Part shown: piece after piece, positions 47,069 to 56,943 of the stretch
Layout of the letters: the number at the start of each line of letters is the position of its first letter
Numbering within the stretch: the stretch's first letter is position 1
Assembly: GCF_011745365.1 (NCBI RefSeq)
Contig: NW_024468914.1
Span: 1,510,001-1,574,000 of the forward strand
Reading direction: 5' to 3'
From: Cryphonectria parasitica EP155
Lineage: Eukaryota; Ascomycota; Sordariomycetes; Diaporthales; Cryphonectriaceae
Length of the DNA stretch: 64,000 nt
Translations under genes and position numbers: made by a program
Notes under the pieces: generated by a model
What the model was told of the DNA's origin: nothing
Database searches by the model: none
What the model saw: only the letters and a program-made list of their open reading frames with translations

Positions 47069-47660
47069 TGTTAGAAAGGTAAGAATCTAGGTTTTATATT
47101 GTCTTATCTACTAATATCTTCCGAACCTAGAGGTGGGATTCGCAGAAGTTATTGGCCTAGGGAGAGAGCCTTCCCAGACTTGTTGTGTATGACCTGCTGT
47201 ATATATTTATGATGTCGTGGAAGAGCTTCCGAAAGGGGAAGAGGTGTTTCCACAAGAGAGAAAAAGCGAGACAGCGGGGCGCGTGCTCTGCTGAGACCAA
47301 CTTAGTCGGAAGCTATCCCCGCCAAGTGGTCCCGGTGGCTCCCCGGCGGGCTTGTCCCATGGGGTCGGAGGATGAATCCCGAGCCTCAGGTCCGGACGCG
47401 GGGTACCGCGCCGAGCGGAAATATCAACCCGGATCATGTCGGAAGGCGAGACCTACGGTACCGAAGGCTCATGGTTCAGGCTTGATTGCGGATCCTGTTT
47501 TACGAAAAAGTCACAGGCCGGATCGATTCCCTAGGTTAAGGCATACAACTATGCCAGTTTTCCAGGTTTACCACGAGGACATCATGCTCAGACGGCCGCT
47601 GTTTCTCATTACATAAATCATTTGGCATAACGCAGGATATTGCATTATCTCAGCGCCAAA
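47069..47660. promoter_or_regulatory. Divergent promoter with paired CGG/CCG triplets
   Basis: The 592 bases between the SDR (-) and transketolase-like (+) starts are strikingly GC-rich from 47270 to 47530 for an intergenic region here. They hold several paired CGG/CCG elements of the type bound by Zn2Cys6 proteins: TCCGGA at 47391-47396, the inverted repeat CGCGG-N4-CCGCG at 47397-47410, a CGG-N10-CCG pair in 47416-47432, and CGGTACCG at 47456-47463. The local Zn2Cys6 regulator is the obvious candidate binder. Binding itself is inference. Confidence 0.5.
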
Positions 47661-49956
47661 ATGAAGGACGAATCTTTGCAGGCACTTGTTCCTTTGACTT
47701 CGGCTGAGAAGCACGAGGCCCGCCTGGCAAGAGGAGGCGGCTGGAGAGAGCATCTTGACGATGATGACCGCGCCGTCCTCGCCTTGCGAAATCTGATCTT
47801 CGACATCTGCAATCAGAATGGCGGCGGTCATGGCGGCTCAGCCATTGGTATGGCAGCCATCGGTGTTGCCCTGTACAAACACACGATGCGTTACAACCCG
47901 TCAAACCCTTCGTGGTTCGATAGAGATCGCTTCGTCCTTTCCAATGGTGAGTGGATTGTCGAGTACCTACGAGCGCACAAAAACCTCTCTTTGTCTCATT
48001 CCTCTCAATTTTGCTCTCTTCTCCTCCCCCCCCCCCATCCTTTCTCTCGCTCTCTTCATGACCGAAATCGTCGCTGATACTAGGCTCTCTCACACCATTA
48101 CAGGCCACGCTGCAATGTTCCTGTACGCTCTGAACCACCTCGTAGGCTATGATGCCTGGACAATGGACGAGATCAAGGGATACGGTAGTGCCAAGGAAAA
48201 CGGATTCTCTACACTTTGCCATGCCCACCCAGAATCGGAGGACCCAGCAATAGAAGTCACCACAGGCCCACTGGGACAGGGCATCGCGAATGCTGTCGGC
48301 CTGGCCATCGCCTCCAAGAATCTTGCCGCGCGGTATAATCGCCCTGGCTTCGACGTCGTCAGCTCGCGTGTATATTGCATGACGGGTGACGGCTGCCTGA
48401 TGGAGGGCGTTGCACTGGAGGCCATGTCCCTGGCCGGCAACCTGGGGCTCGACAATCTCGTCGTCATATACGACAACAACCAGGTGACGTGCGACGGACC
48501 TCTCGACTGGATCAACGTCGAGGATGTCAACGCCAAGCTGCGAGCGTGCGGGTGGCATGTCCTCGAGGTCGCCGATGGTTCCTACGACGTCAGCGCCCTC
48601 GTCGCAGTATTTCAGTTCGCCAAGACTCTCGTTAAGAAGCCCGTTTTTATCAATGTCCGCACCGTCATCGGCCTCGGAACCTCCTCGGCGGGGACATATA
48701 AGGCACACCACGGTGTTTTTGACCCGGACAGCGTGGCCCTCTCCAAGCGCCTAGCAGGACAGGACCCGTCCACAACACACGAGGTTCCGCCAGCTGCTTT
48801 GGAGTACTTCAGAGAGAGGAAAGCACACGGTCAAAAGCTCCAGGGCGCATGGGACGATCTTCTCGAGAAGTACCAAAAGGCACACCCTGACCTGGCCAAG
48901 GATCTCAAGGGCCGACAGGCTGGCGAGAACGGGACTGTATGGCAGAAGACGCTTGAGAGCCTCGACATTGGCCAGTTCAAGGGGTTCGCCACCCGTGAAG
49001 TGAACGGCACTATCATGGAAAAGATGTGGAAAGACCACCCGGCGCTCTTCGGCGGCGGTGCTGATCTGGTCAACTCCAACAAGGTCTCATATGAGGCATC
49101 CGAGGTGTTCCACCCATCCACGGGCTACTCTGGCCGGTACCTGCGATATGGCATCCGTGAACACGCCATGGCATCCATCTCCAATGGTATTGCGGCCTAC
49201 AACCCAGGCACTTTCCTTCCCTTCACGGCCACATTCTTCATGTTCTACATCTACGCTGCTCCAGGCGTCCGAATGGGTGCCCAGAGCCGTCTTCCTGTGA
49301 TTCACTTTGCCACGCACGACTCGTTTGCCGAGGGCCAGAATGGTCCGACACACCAGCCTGTCGAGCTAGATTCTCTCTACCGCGCCATGCCGAACCTAAC
49401 TTACATGCGGCCATGTGACGCAGAGGAGGTCATTGGCGCCTGGCTGCTGGCGCTCGGCAAGACCACGGGGCCCTCCATGCTGTCTCTTGGCCGTGACGCA
49501 GTGGCACCAGTGCCCAACACCAGCCGTCTCAAGGTCACCAAGGGTGCCTACATCGTCAAAGATGTAGAGAAGGCTGCTATTATCCTCGCCAGCTGTGGCA
49601 CAAACCTCCACTATGCCGTCGCCGCAGCTGAGAGCCTGTCCGCCTCGGGTGTTGCCACCCGCGTCGTCAGCGCCCCTAGCTTCGAGCACTTTGACGTTCA
49701 GGACAGGTCATACCAGGAGTCCGTATTTCCGCTGGACGGTACCCCCATCGTCAGCGTAGAAGAGTACATTGCGTCGACATGGGCACGATACGTGACGGCA
49801 AGCATTGGCATGACCGGATATGGCTACTCAGCTTCCAACAAGAGCAATTACGATAGATTCGGTCTAGATGCGAAGGGGATTGAGAGGAGGGTGAGGAGTT
49901 ACCTCGGCGAGCTCTCTGGACAGGATGCCAGGAAAGCTGGCTGGAGGGCCATCTGA
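47661..49956 (+). CDS. Transketolase, dihydroxyacetone-synthase-like
   Basis: Thiamine-diphosphate enzyme of the transketolase family, moving two-carbon ketol units, for example from xylulose 5-phosphate. Exons 47661-47946 and 48104-49956, intron 157 bp, give 712 residues. The in-frame upstream start is TTG, so ATG 47661 is used. The N-terminus has NGGGHGGSAIGMAAIGVALY (about 53-72), VLSNGH across the junction, LCHAHPE, EVTTGPLGQGI, the ThDP motif GDG (190-192) to NN (220-221), a pyrimidine domain with REHAMASISNGIAAY, and THDSFAEGQNGPTHQP. Wording of these blocks is closer to the dihydroxyacetone synthase branch of methylotrophic yeasts than to housekeeping Tkl1. It ends GWRAI, without a peroxisomal SKL-type signal, so it is probably cytosolic. 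Formaldehyde as acceptor is therefore possible but unproven. Confidence 0.9.
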
Positions 49957-50942
49957 GTGAGCGCAGTGTGGTTTTTCTTCCTCTTTTTGCCTCCCCCCCC
50001 CCCCCCCGTGCAAGATTTCAATAGTCACGGCAGAAGTGAACAAGCAAAATTAGATGCGATGTAATTAATTCTCGGAAGATGACTCAAAGAAATGAAAACG
50101 ACAATAGAAACCTAGATGGCTCGTGATGCAGACTGTGGAATGGAGGTATGCAAGCATCCGAAGTCCCAAGCCAGTGGTCTCGATGGACGTTGATATTGTA
50201 TGGTACCGAGCCAGGCAGGCGTCTCTATTTTACACGGTCTCTTGTATGACTGTTAAGATTTAATATTCACACTTCGCTACCTACTTAGTTGCCAACACAT
50301 GTGATCAAGCACTCCTGATCAGGTGTGATTTATATCATCTGCCGGTTCCAGCAATTTGTAATTATCTGCTGCTCCTCAAAGGCCCCTTTTCCTAGTGACT
50401 ACTTAGCGGGTGCCGTTTTACCCTAGACCGCAGCGATGTGAACCACTAAAGAGGTTGTAGAGAGATTGACGCGAGAGGTTTTCGTCCACCTTCCAGTCAT
50501 ATTTTCCTTCTCAAGTGTTCGCAGAGGGTCGGCATGCCTAGTTCGGCGTTATGAGCTGTATGGAATATAAGTCCTTAGCAAGTGTGAATAGGATTATTGT
50601 GCGAGGCCAGTGAGTCACTGGCCCAGGGCCGTGCACGGCCCCTCCAGCCAGCCAACAGCCAGACCTGTTGATAGCCTCAGTTAGCTGCCCTCCTGGCGTT
50701 TCTCTTCCTTTCTCTTTTCTCTTCAGCGCACAGCAATGCAACCCATTTCCCCTCACACAATTATTGTTATCATTATTAATACTACTTAAAGTAGTCATGG
50801 CACACAAGTCTTGCTTGACCACAGAATTTCTTCGCCAAATCAAGTTTTGTTTGAATGACTCTAGTTCTCAGAATGCCGTGTTGTACTGTGTTGAAGTTGC
50901 TTAAGTGGACATTGGCAGATGAGAATCTTCACATGTTTGATT
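49957..50942. other. Intergenic with poly-C tract
   Basis: Begins with the 3' flank of the transketolase-like gene, including a run of 15 C at 49993-50007. Also a palindrome-like TGATCAAGCACTCCTGATCA near 50302-50321. No coding sequence supported; frames at 50538-50843 and 50668-50904 have no motif. Confidence 0.45.
49993..50007. repeat. Poly-C tract (15 C)
   Basis: Homopolymer immediately 3' of the transketolase-like gene. Confidence 0.92.
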
Positions 50943-51194
50943 TTAGGCTACTGCTTCAAAATCTACAACGGTCTTCACGACCAATTTCCCGTCCGCATCC
51001 CGTGTCTTTCCAGCCATCTCAAGGGCTTCCTGCACACGATCAAGCCCCTGAAAGCGGCGAATGATCATCTTCTGCACAGCTGGCAACGCTTGACCACCCA
51101 TCTGCTCTGTGATAGAAGCCTTGGCGATTTCTATGGTTCTGGTCAATTCCGATGGGTGGCCGAGAGTGGCCAACAGGTCACTCGGGATCCGGTT
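50943..51194 (-). pseudogene. Possible C-terminal remnant of an alcohol dehydrogenase-like gene
   Basis: An open stretch on the minus strand reads LLGNRIPSDLLATLGHPSEL, then SITEQMGGQALPAVQKMIIR, RRFQGLDRVQEALEMAGKT and DGKLVVKTVVDF before a stop at 50943. The pattern (aliphatic strand, domain-closing helix of the form V-Q-x-A-L-E-M, then G-K-L-V-V-K-V-V) looks like the last ~80 residues of a zinc-type alcohol dehydrogenase of the MDR superfamily. Upstream in this frame there is a stop, and the GroES and Rossmann parts are missing from the following sequence, so only a 3' fragment is left. The family call rests on pattern alone. Confidence 0.42.
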
Positions 51195-51509
51195 TCCGAG
51201 AAGTCAGGCCAGCCTTCACTGCGCGTGAGGGGAGAGGAGGCAGTCCCTCGTGGGGAATGCCATTCTAGCTCCACCATATCCAATTCAGGGATCGCCATTG
51301 CCGCTAGATTTCGGCGGTCCTTTCTCCGGATCGCCCTTTTGCTAGAATTCGGAGCACGTCTCCAGCTAGGCCGAGCATTCGTTTTGCAATAACTCCTCCC
51401 CAAGGAACCTTTTTTTATCTCGGGTCTCGCACAGCAACGAGTCCAAAGTCATCTTTACCTTCTCCTTTGCTTCTACGTCGGCTCTCATAGACACTTTCAC
51501 ACGCTCAAG
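51195..51509. promoter_or_regulatory. Upstream region of the monooxygenase gene
   Basis: About 315 bases before the Baeyer-Villiger-type monooxygenase start. It contains CGGCGG at 51312-51317 and TCCGGA at 51325-51330, CGG/CCG pairs similar to those in the SDR/transketolase promoter. Functional meaning is inferred. Confidence 0.3.
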
Positions 51510-53348
51510 ATGTCGACTTACGCAAAGGAGCTCAATACCATCATCATTGGAGCAGGCCCTGCGGGCATTGCCATGGCCTATCGCTTGAAGCATGAGCTCG
51601 ATTTTCATGACTTCACCATTTACGAAAAGCTGGATGGTGTTGGAGGCACATGGAGGGCGAACACTTATCCTGGCTGGCATGTTTTCTCTGAGATTGTGGT
51701 CATCCGACAGTGTTGGTGGGAGATAAGCGCTGACCTTCAATTTTCTCCAACGACAGTGGCTGCGATCTCCAGTCACACCTATACTCCTTTAGTTTCAACC
51801 CGAACCCCAACTGGTCTAAACAGCTGTGCGAGCAACCTGAGATTCTCCAATGTAAGCTGTTTTGAGCTGCCATCATGTGCGCTTCCGATCACCCACCACA
51901 AACTAGAGAGCTAATAAATTTCTGCCATTTGAATAGACCTGGAAGACACCGTGGATAAGTTCGACATCCGCAAGCACATTCATCCCTCTGTCGAATGCAC
52001 CGGAGCGAGATGGTGCACTGAGAAGTCCAAGTGGGAGGTGAACTTTAAGGACCTCAAGACCAGCGTCGAGTTCTCCCGCTATGCGTCTGTCTTCGTGTCT
52101 GCAGTCGGGGCCATCTCCTTCCCGAGGGACACTAAGTTCCCAGGCATGGAAAACTTTCAGGGCCACATGTTCCACACAGCACGATGGGATCACTCTGTCT
52201 CGTACTCCAACAAGCGCGTTGCCGTCATCGGAAATGGCTGCAGCGCTGCGCAGGTCGTACCAGCCGTGGCCAAGAAGGCCGCCTCTGTGAAGCAGTACGC
52301 CCGCAGCGGTCAGTGGTTCCATGCTCGGCCCAACCGCAACTACACAGAGCTCGAGAAGTTCATGTTCCGCTGGGTGCCCCTCTGGGAGAAGCTTCTCCGT
52401 CTGCGCATCTTCCTCGAGGCTGACGAGGAGACTACCACCTACTTCCCGACGCCCAGGGGTCTCAAGGTGCGGACCCAGGTCGAGGCCGAGTCCAAGCAGT
52501 ACATGAAGTCCAAGACGCCAGAAAAGTACTGGGACCACCTGATACCAAGGTTCCCGCTGGGGTGCAAGCGCCGCATCTTTGACCCCGGCTACCTCGACTC
52601 CCTCTACCTTCCCAACGTTGACCTCCTTCCCGAGGGCATCCAGGAGATCACCGAGACAGGCATCGTGAGCACCTCTGGAATACGGGATGACTACGACATC
52701 ATTGTCCTCGCCACTGGGTTCCAGGTCTCGGAGTTCCTTGTGCCCATGGAGATCGTGGGCGCAGATGGCCGATCGCTGCACCAGCAGTGGAAGGAATGCC
52801 GTGGCGCCCAGGCCTACCTGGGCACCCACGTCCACAACTTCCCCAACCTGGCCATCCTCTTTGGCCCCAACACATTCCCTGCCAATAACTCTGCGCTGTT
52901 TGCGTGCGAGACGCAGGTCGACTATGCTATCAAGTCACTCTTTGTGCCCCTGATCGACCACAGGGCCGAGGTCATCGAGGTCAAGCAGGCGGTTGAGGAC
53001 TACACGACAAACGCTATACACAAGGAGCTTTCCAACACCGTCTTCGCTGGAGACTGTTCCAACTGGTATATTGGCAGCTTTGGCCGGAATGCTGCCTCCT
53101 GGCCTGGCAAGGCGGCTTCCTTCTGGGCTAGCACGTACTTCCCAAACTGGTCTGCCTTCAATCTTATCGGTGGCAGCAGGTTGTGGCCACTCTATGCTCT
53201 TCGCCGGCAGGTGTACACCTCGAACTGGCTCATGAAGGCCATCGTCGTCCTTAGTGTTGTGGCAGCAGCATCTCGTTCTGGGCCCTCGAAGGGCAGGATT
53301 CCCGATGTGGCCAGCGGTCTTCGGGCTTGGATCGCCCAGGTTTCATAA
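51510..53348 (+). CDS. Baeyer-Villiger-type flavin monooxygenase
   Basis: NADPH- and FAD-dependent monooxygenase that would insert oxygen next to a carbonyl (ketone to ester or lactone). Exons 51510-51676, 51757-51851 and 51937-53348 give 557 residues. FAD motif GAGPAG at 14-19 (IIIGAGPAGIAMAYRL), then GVGGTWRANTYPG. The type I fingerprint is present at 161-172: F-Q-G-H-M-F-H-T-A-R-W-D. The second dinucleotide motif is VAVIGNGCSA (182-191). DDYDIIVLATGF and WPGKAASFW follow, and a hydrophobic C-terminal helix (MKAIVVLSVVAAAS) may anchor it to membrane. Intron 1 has an unusual GC donor (GCATGT at 51677); using it restores the family motif TYPG-CGCDLQSHLYSFSF exactly, and no GT donor does. Substrate unknown. 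Confidence 0.9.
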
Positions 53349-54658
53349 AGGGGTCTCGCGCCGAAGTTCTTTTAGCAAGGAAAAGATGGTTGGTGTGTTC
53401 TGGAACGCATAAATTACAAGGGTGGCGTTGGTGTAAACCTTTAGTCAGGCTGACTTGGATACCATTGGGTTTTTCGTGGGAACAAATTCTGCTCCCTAAA
53501 GGCTTGGTGCTGATTCCTTTGCATGTTCACATCAAACTGCTGTTTCTCTTTTTACAGTACGTACGTCTTCTACTCATGATGATAAAGGATTTCCAAATTA
53601 TTACATCATACTGATGTGAATTTTAAAGAGGAATCCATTGCCCTTGATAGTATAAAATCCAAGCCAAGTATACGTGCGTACAGATACTGCAAATTTCAAG
53701 CAGTTTCATTTGAACACTTCGCCATCGTAGCTGAACATATTCATCAGTGAATTTGTGATTTTCCTTCAGGGGTTTGCACAATATCACACATCAAACTTGC
53801 TGCAGTCAAGTCTCGACTGAATTTTAATACGTATTCACTAAAGTCTATCCAACTTTAGGTTAGCAACTTGAATGGCACCCATTGCTAGAGAGGCAAAGTG
53901 TGTGAATTGAATTCTTGAGTTGAACCAACTGCGATAATGCACCTAGTAGCTGCATCTAGACTGCAGCCTTACTTTAGGAAGACGTGCTCCTCGCTTTGCT
54001 ACCATGAGGCGGCGTGCTGCTCTGGAATACAGCTGATGAGCGAGAGCTGACTCTTTGACTGCTCTATAGAAGGTAACTTCTTTCGCAGCCCTCAGGTGAA
54101 GGATGCGAACCGCGTTTGCCCGGCACCTCTTCTGTGAGAATCCAAGATCACTTCGCCACAACAGGCCGTCTTACTGTGAAAGACGAAGGGGGTGATCATC
54201 CCTGTCGCTCTGGGGAGAGCCAGTCCCCGGAAGTGCATAGAAAGCTGACTCGATTGAAGCTTAAAACCAGCCGAAGGTAGCCTGGCTGGCCTCGGCATCA
54301 TTGAAACTACATTGTCACGCAGTATGGTTAGCACGGCTTCGCCTTCCTGGGGGTGGCACCACCCCGGGTCGACGGATCTGTTCGGAGCTGAATCCCGACC
54401 CACTTTGGGCGCAGCAGAAGTATTCGGGGCTCGAAATCCGCTGCAGAACTCGGATGTCATTGGGCCGGCAAAGATGAGGAATCCATAATGAGTACAAAGT
54501 CTTGCATCCGAAATATTGGGATAGAACAAGAACTACACATTAAAATACTTTCTCTGGTCCATGTAAGCAGGTAAATTAGTACTGACTTGATCGCTGTCTT
54601 GTAATCCGCCCCGCCCCTTGCCATGATCTAATTACAGCCCTTGGATCTTGCTATTGAA
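53349..54658. other. Intergenic between monooxygenase and aldehyde dehydrogenase
   Basis: About 1.3 kb. The first half is AT-rich 3' flank. A GC-rich patch at 54330-54430 carries a perfect inverted repeat. Minus-strand frames at 53943-54161 and 54092-54529 are open but have no domain I recognise. Confidence 0.4.
54350..54365. repeat. Perfect inverted repeat GGGGTGG-CA-CCACCCC
   Basis: Seven-base arms around a two-base spacer, 294 bases upstream of the aldehyde dehydrogenase start. It could be a protein-binding site or a chance hairpin in a GC-rich patch. Confidence 0.5.
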
Positions 54659-56425
54659 ATGTCTTACCACGCACAACATCTGGAGAGTGTTAGTAGTGCT
54701 CCTCAGTCATATTGGTATAACACAATACTAATGCAAAATCGGCCTCACTGCAGCTGAAGGACAGCAGTTTGTTCTCCGGCGAAGCCTTCATCGGTGGGAA
54801 GTGGATCTCGAAAGAGAAACAGTTCGACGTTTATGGTCCGTTTTCATGAACCAACTCCTCGTTTGTTTCTTTTCTTCCTCTTTTCACTTGGTTCGTACTG
54901 ATGTCAAATGATAGAACCGTCATCCATTTCCGTCTTGGGCAAGGTTTCAGACTGTTTGCTCGAAGATTTTCAGGCAGCCATCGTGAGTGCGGACGAAGCA
55001 CAATGCAAGTTCTTTAAAAGCACAACCGGGACAGCAAGGGGCGCACTTCTACGAAAATGGTATGACCTCATTCTGGAAAACATTGATGATCGTAAGTACA
55101 TATTCAGTTGAAACTTTCGCGGTCACCTCGTTTGCTAACATACCGTACAATAGTTACGACAATCCTCTCCCTCGAGAATGGCAAGACGCGGGCTGAGGCA
55201 AGAGGAGAAGTTGCATATGCTGCCAGCTTTATAGCATGGTTTGCCGAGGAAGCCACCCGAGCTTATGGCGTCACGATCCCGTCATCTACACCTCACACGA
55301 CTCTGATGACCCTTCGTGAGCCCATTGGTGTGTGCGGTATCATCACGCCTTGGAACTTCCCTGCCGCTATGATCACAAGGAAAGTCGGCCCAGCACTTGC
55401 AGCTGGCTGCTCCGTCGTGATCAAGCCACCCAGTGAGACTCCCTACTCGTGCATTGCACTTACCAAGCTGGCCGTCAAAGCCGGTATTCCTCCTGCCGTA
55501 ATTCAGGTGTGCCCCACTAAGGACCGACAAGCTGCTACTGAGCTTGCTAAGCACCCGCTCGTTAAGAAGCTCAGCTTCACCGGCTCAACCGGCGTGGGCA
55601 AGAAGCTGGCTGAGCTGGCAACGGGAACACTAAAGAAGGTTAGCCTCGAGCTCGGTGGTAATGCGCCATTCATCGTCTTTGACGACGCAAATCTTGATCT
55701 GGCTGTAGAAGGTGCCATGTTTTGCAAGTTCCGCTGCTCCGGACAGACATGCGTTTGGTAAGTTACCCGACCACTTGAACCCGCAGGCTGCTGCAATGAA
55801 AAGCAGAAAGAAATGGCTAACTTTGAGCCACAGTGCAAATCGCCTCTACGTGCAGAAGGGTGTGGCCAAGCCTTTCATCGAAAAACTAGTGAAGGCAGTG
55901 CAGGCTCTCAAGACAGGTCCAGGGCTGGATGCTTCCACAACGCAGGGTCCGCTGGTAAACAAGTCTGCTGTGGAAAAGGTCCAGGAGCACGTGGACGATG
56001 CCACCTCCAAGGGTGCCAAAGTTGAGGTTGGTGGCAAGCCGCCTGCCTCGGCAGGTTTCTTTTACGAACCGACTGTGCTCTCTGGAGTAAACCCGGAGAT
56101 GCTGGTCAGCAGAGAGGAGACATTCGGGCCACTCGCTCCCGTCTTCGTCTTCAAGACTGAAGCGGACGCTTTGCGACTTGCGAACGACACTGAGTTTGGA
56201 TTGGCCGGGTACTTATTCTCACAGGATATTGCTCGGGCCATGCGGGTGGCTCACAAGCTTCAGGTTGGTATGGTCGGTGTCAATACTGGAAAGATCAGCG
56301 CTGCTGAAGCGCCGTTTGGAGGCATCAAGGAAAGTGGGTACGGAAAAGAGGGTAGCCTCTATGGGCTTGAGGAATACCAGGTTATTAAGAGCGTCACAAT
56401 CGGCAATCAAGATGCTGGTCTCTAA
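54659..56425 (+). CDS. Succinate-semialdehyde dehydrogenase-like aldehyde dehydrogenase
   Basis: NAD(P)-dependent aldehyde dehydrogenase of the SSADH/GabD (Uga2) group, oxidising succinate semialdehyde or a similar omega-semialdehyde to the dicarboxylate. Exons 54659-54688, 54754-54835, 54915-55091, 55154-55757 and 55834-56425 give 494 residues, normal for the family. The 10-codon first exon is set by phase and by the junction to LKDSSLFSGEAFIGGKW. Key sites: ITPWNFPAAMITRK, GSTGVGKKLAELA, catalytic Glu262 in LELGGNAPF and Cys296 in SGQTCVCANR (34 apart, as usual). The C-terminal signature ISAAEAPFGGIKESGYGKEG fits SSADH rather than general aldehyde dehydrogenases. The usual second half of the cofactor loop after AAVIQV is slightly altered. 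It is tandem to the monooxygenase and convergent with the transporter. Confidence 0.92.
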
Positions 56426-56943
56426 GCTGCTGGATGGGAAATATTGAGAGAAATGGAGTCTTCTCTATCTTCAAGATCACATCATAACATGATTCTTCCA
56501 GTATCGATACTGCATACTTAAGTAATTAATCTGCAATGTGGACACCAAGTGACTTTATCCATATCTGCAACGTCTTACCCTTATTTCAGACAGCAGCGAC
56601 CAATAACAAAACCGATTGTAGCTGCTACGATCGAATAGAATTTATTTTCTCAATGACTAGCCAGGCCACTACTCAGAAGTTTAAGTAGAATACCAAGCAA
56701 TATGTATCTTTACTAGCTTGAATACAAATTATTGCCTGGCCAGACGTCGATATAACAGAAGAGAAAAGGATAATTATTAGAAGGCCTCGAGAATCATAGG
56801 TAGCTGAGAAGGGGCTGGGAGGCATTAAGTTTCAAATGTTCATTGAGTAGAGGTTATAACCGTCCTCATCATTCCTTTCGTTATCCATCTCGAGCAGCTG
56901 ATCTCGAGCAGCTAGCTTTATGCACTCATTTACATTGTCGCTT
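56426..56943. other. Convergent intergenic region
   Basis: 518 bases between the stops of the aldehyde dehydrogenase and the transporter; AT-rich 3' flanks with no supported gene. Confidence 0.5.

Noticed and set aside
47650..48711. 353-codon open frame antisense to the transketolase-like gene
   Set aside because: Shadow of a GC-rich coding region; no motifs, and the plus strand has a complete family match.
51903..52835. 310-codon open frame antisense to the monooxygenase
   Set aside because: Low-complexity Leu/Gly/Val-rich translation typical of an antisense shadow.
53943..54529. Two overlapping minus-strand frames before the aldehyde dehydrogenase gene
   Set aside because: Helix-like composition in part, but no family recognised and no start or splice context.
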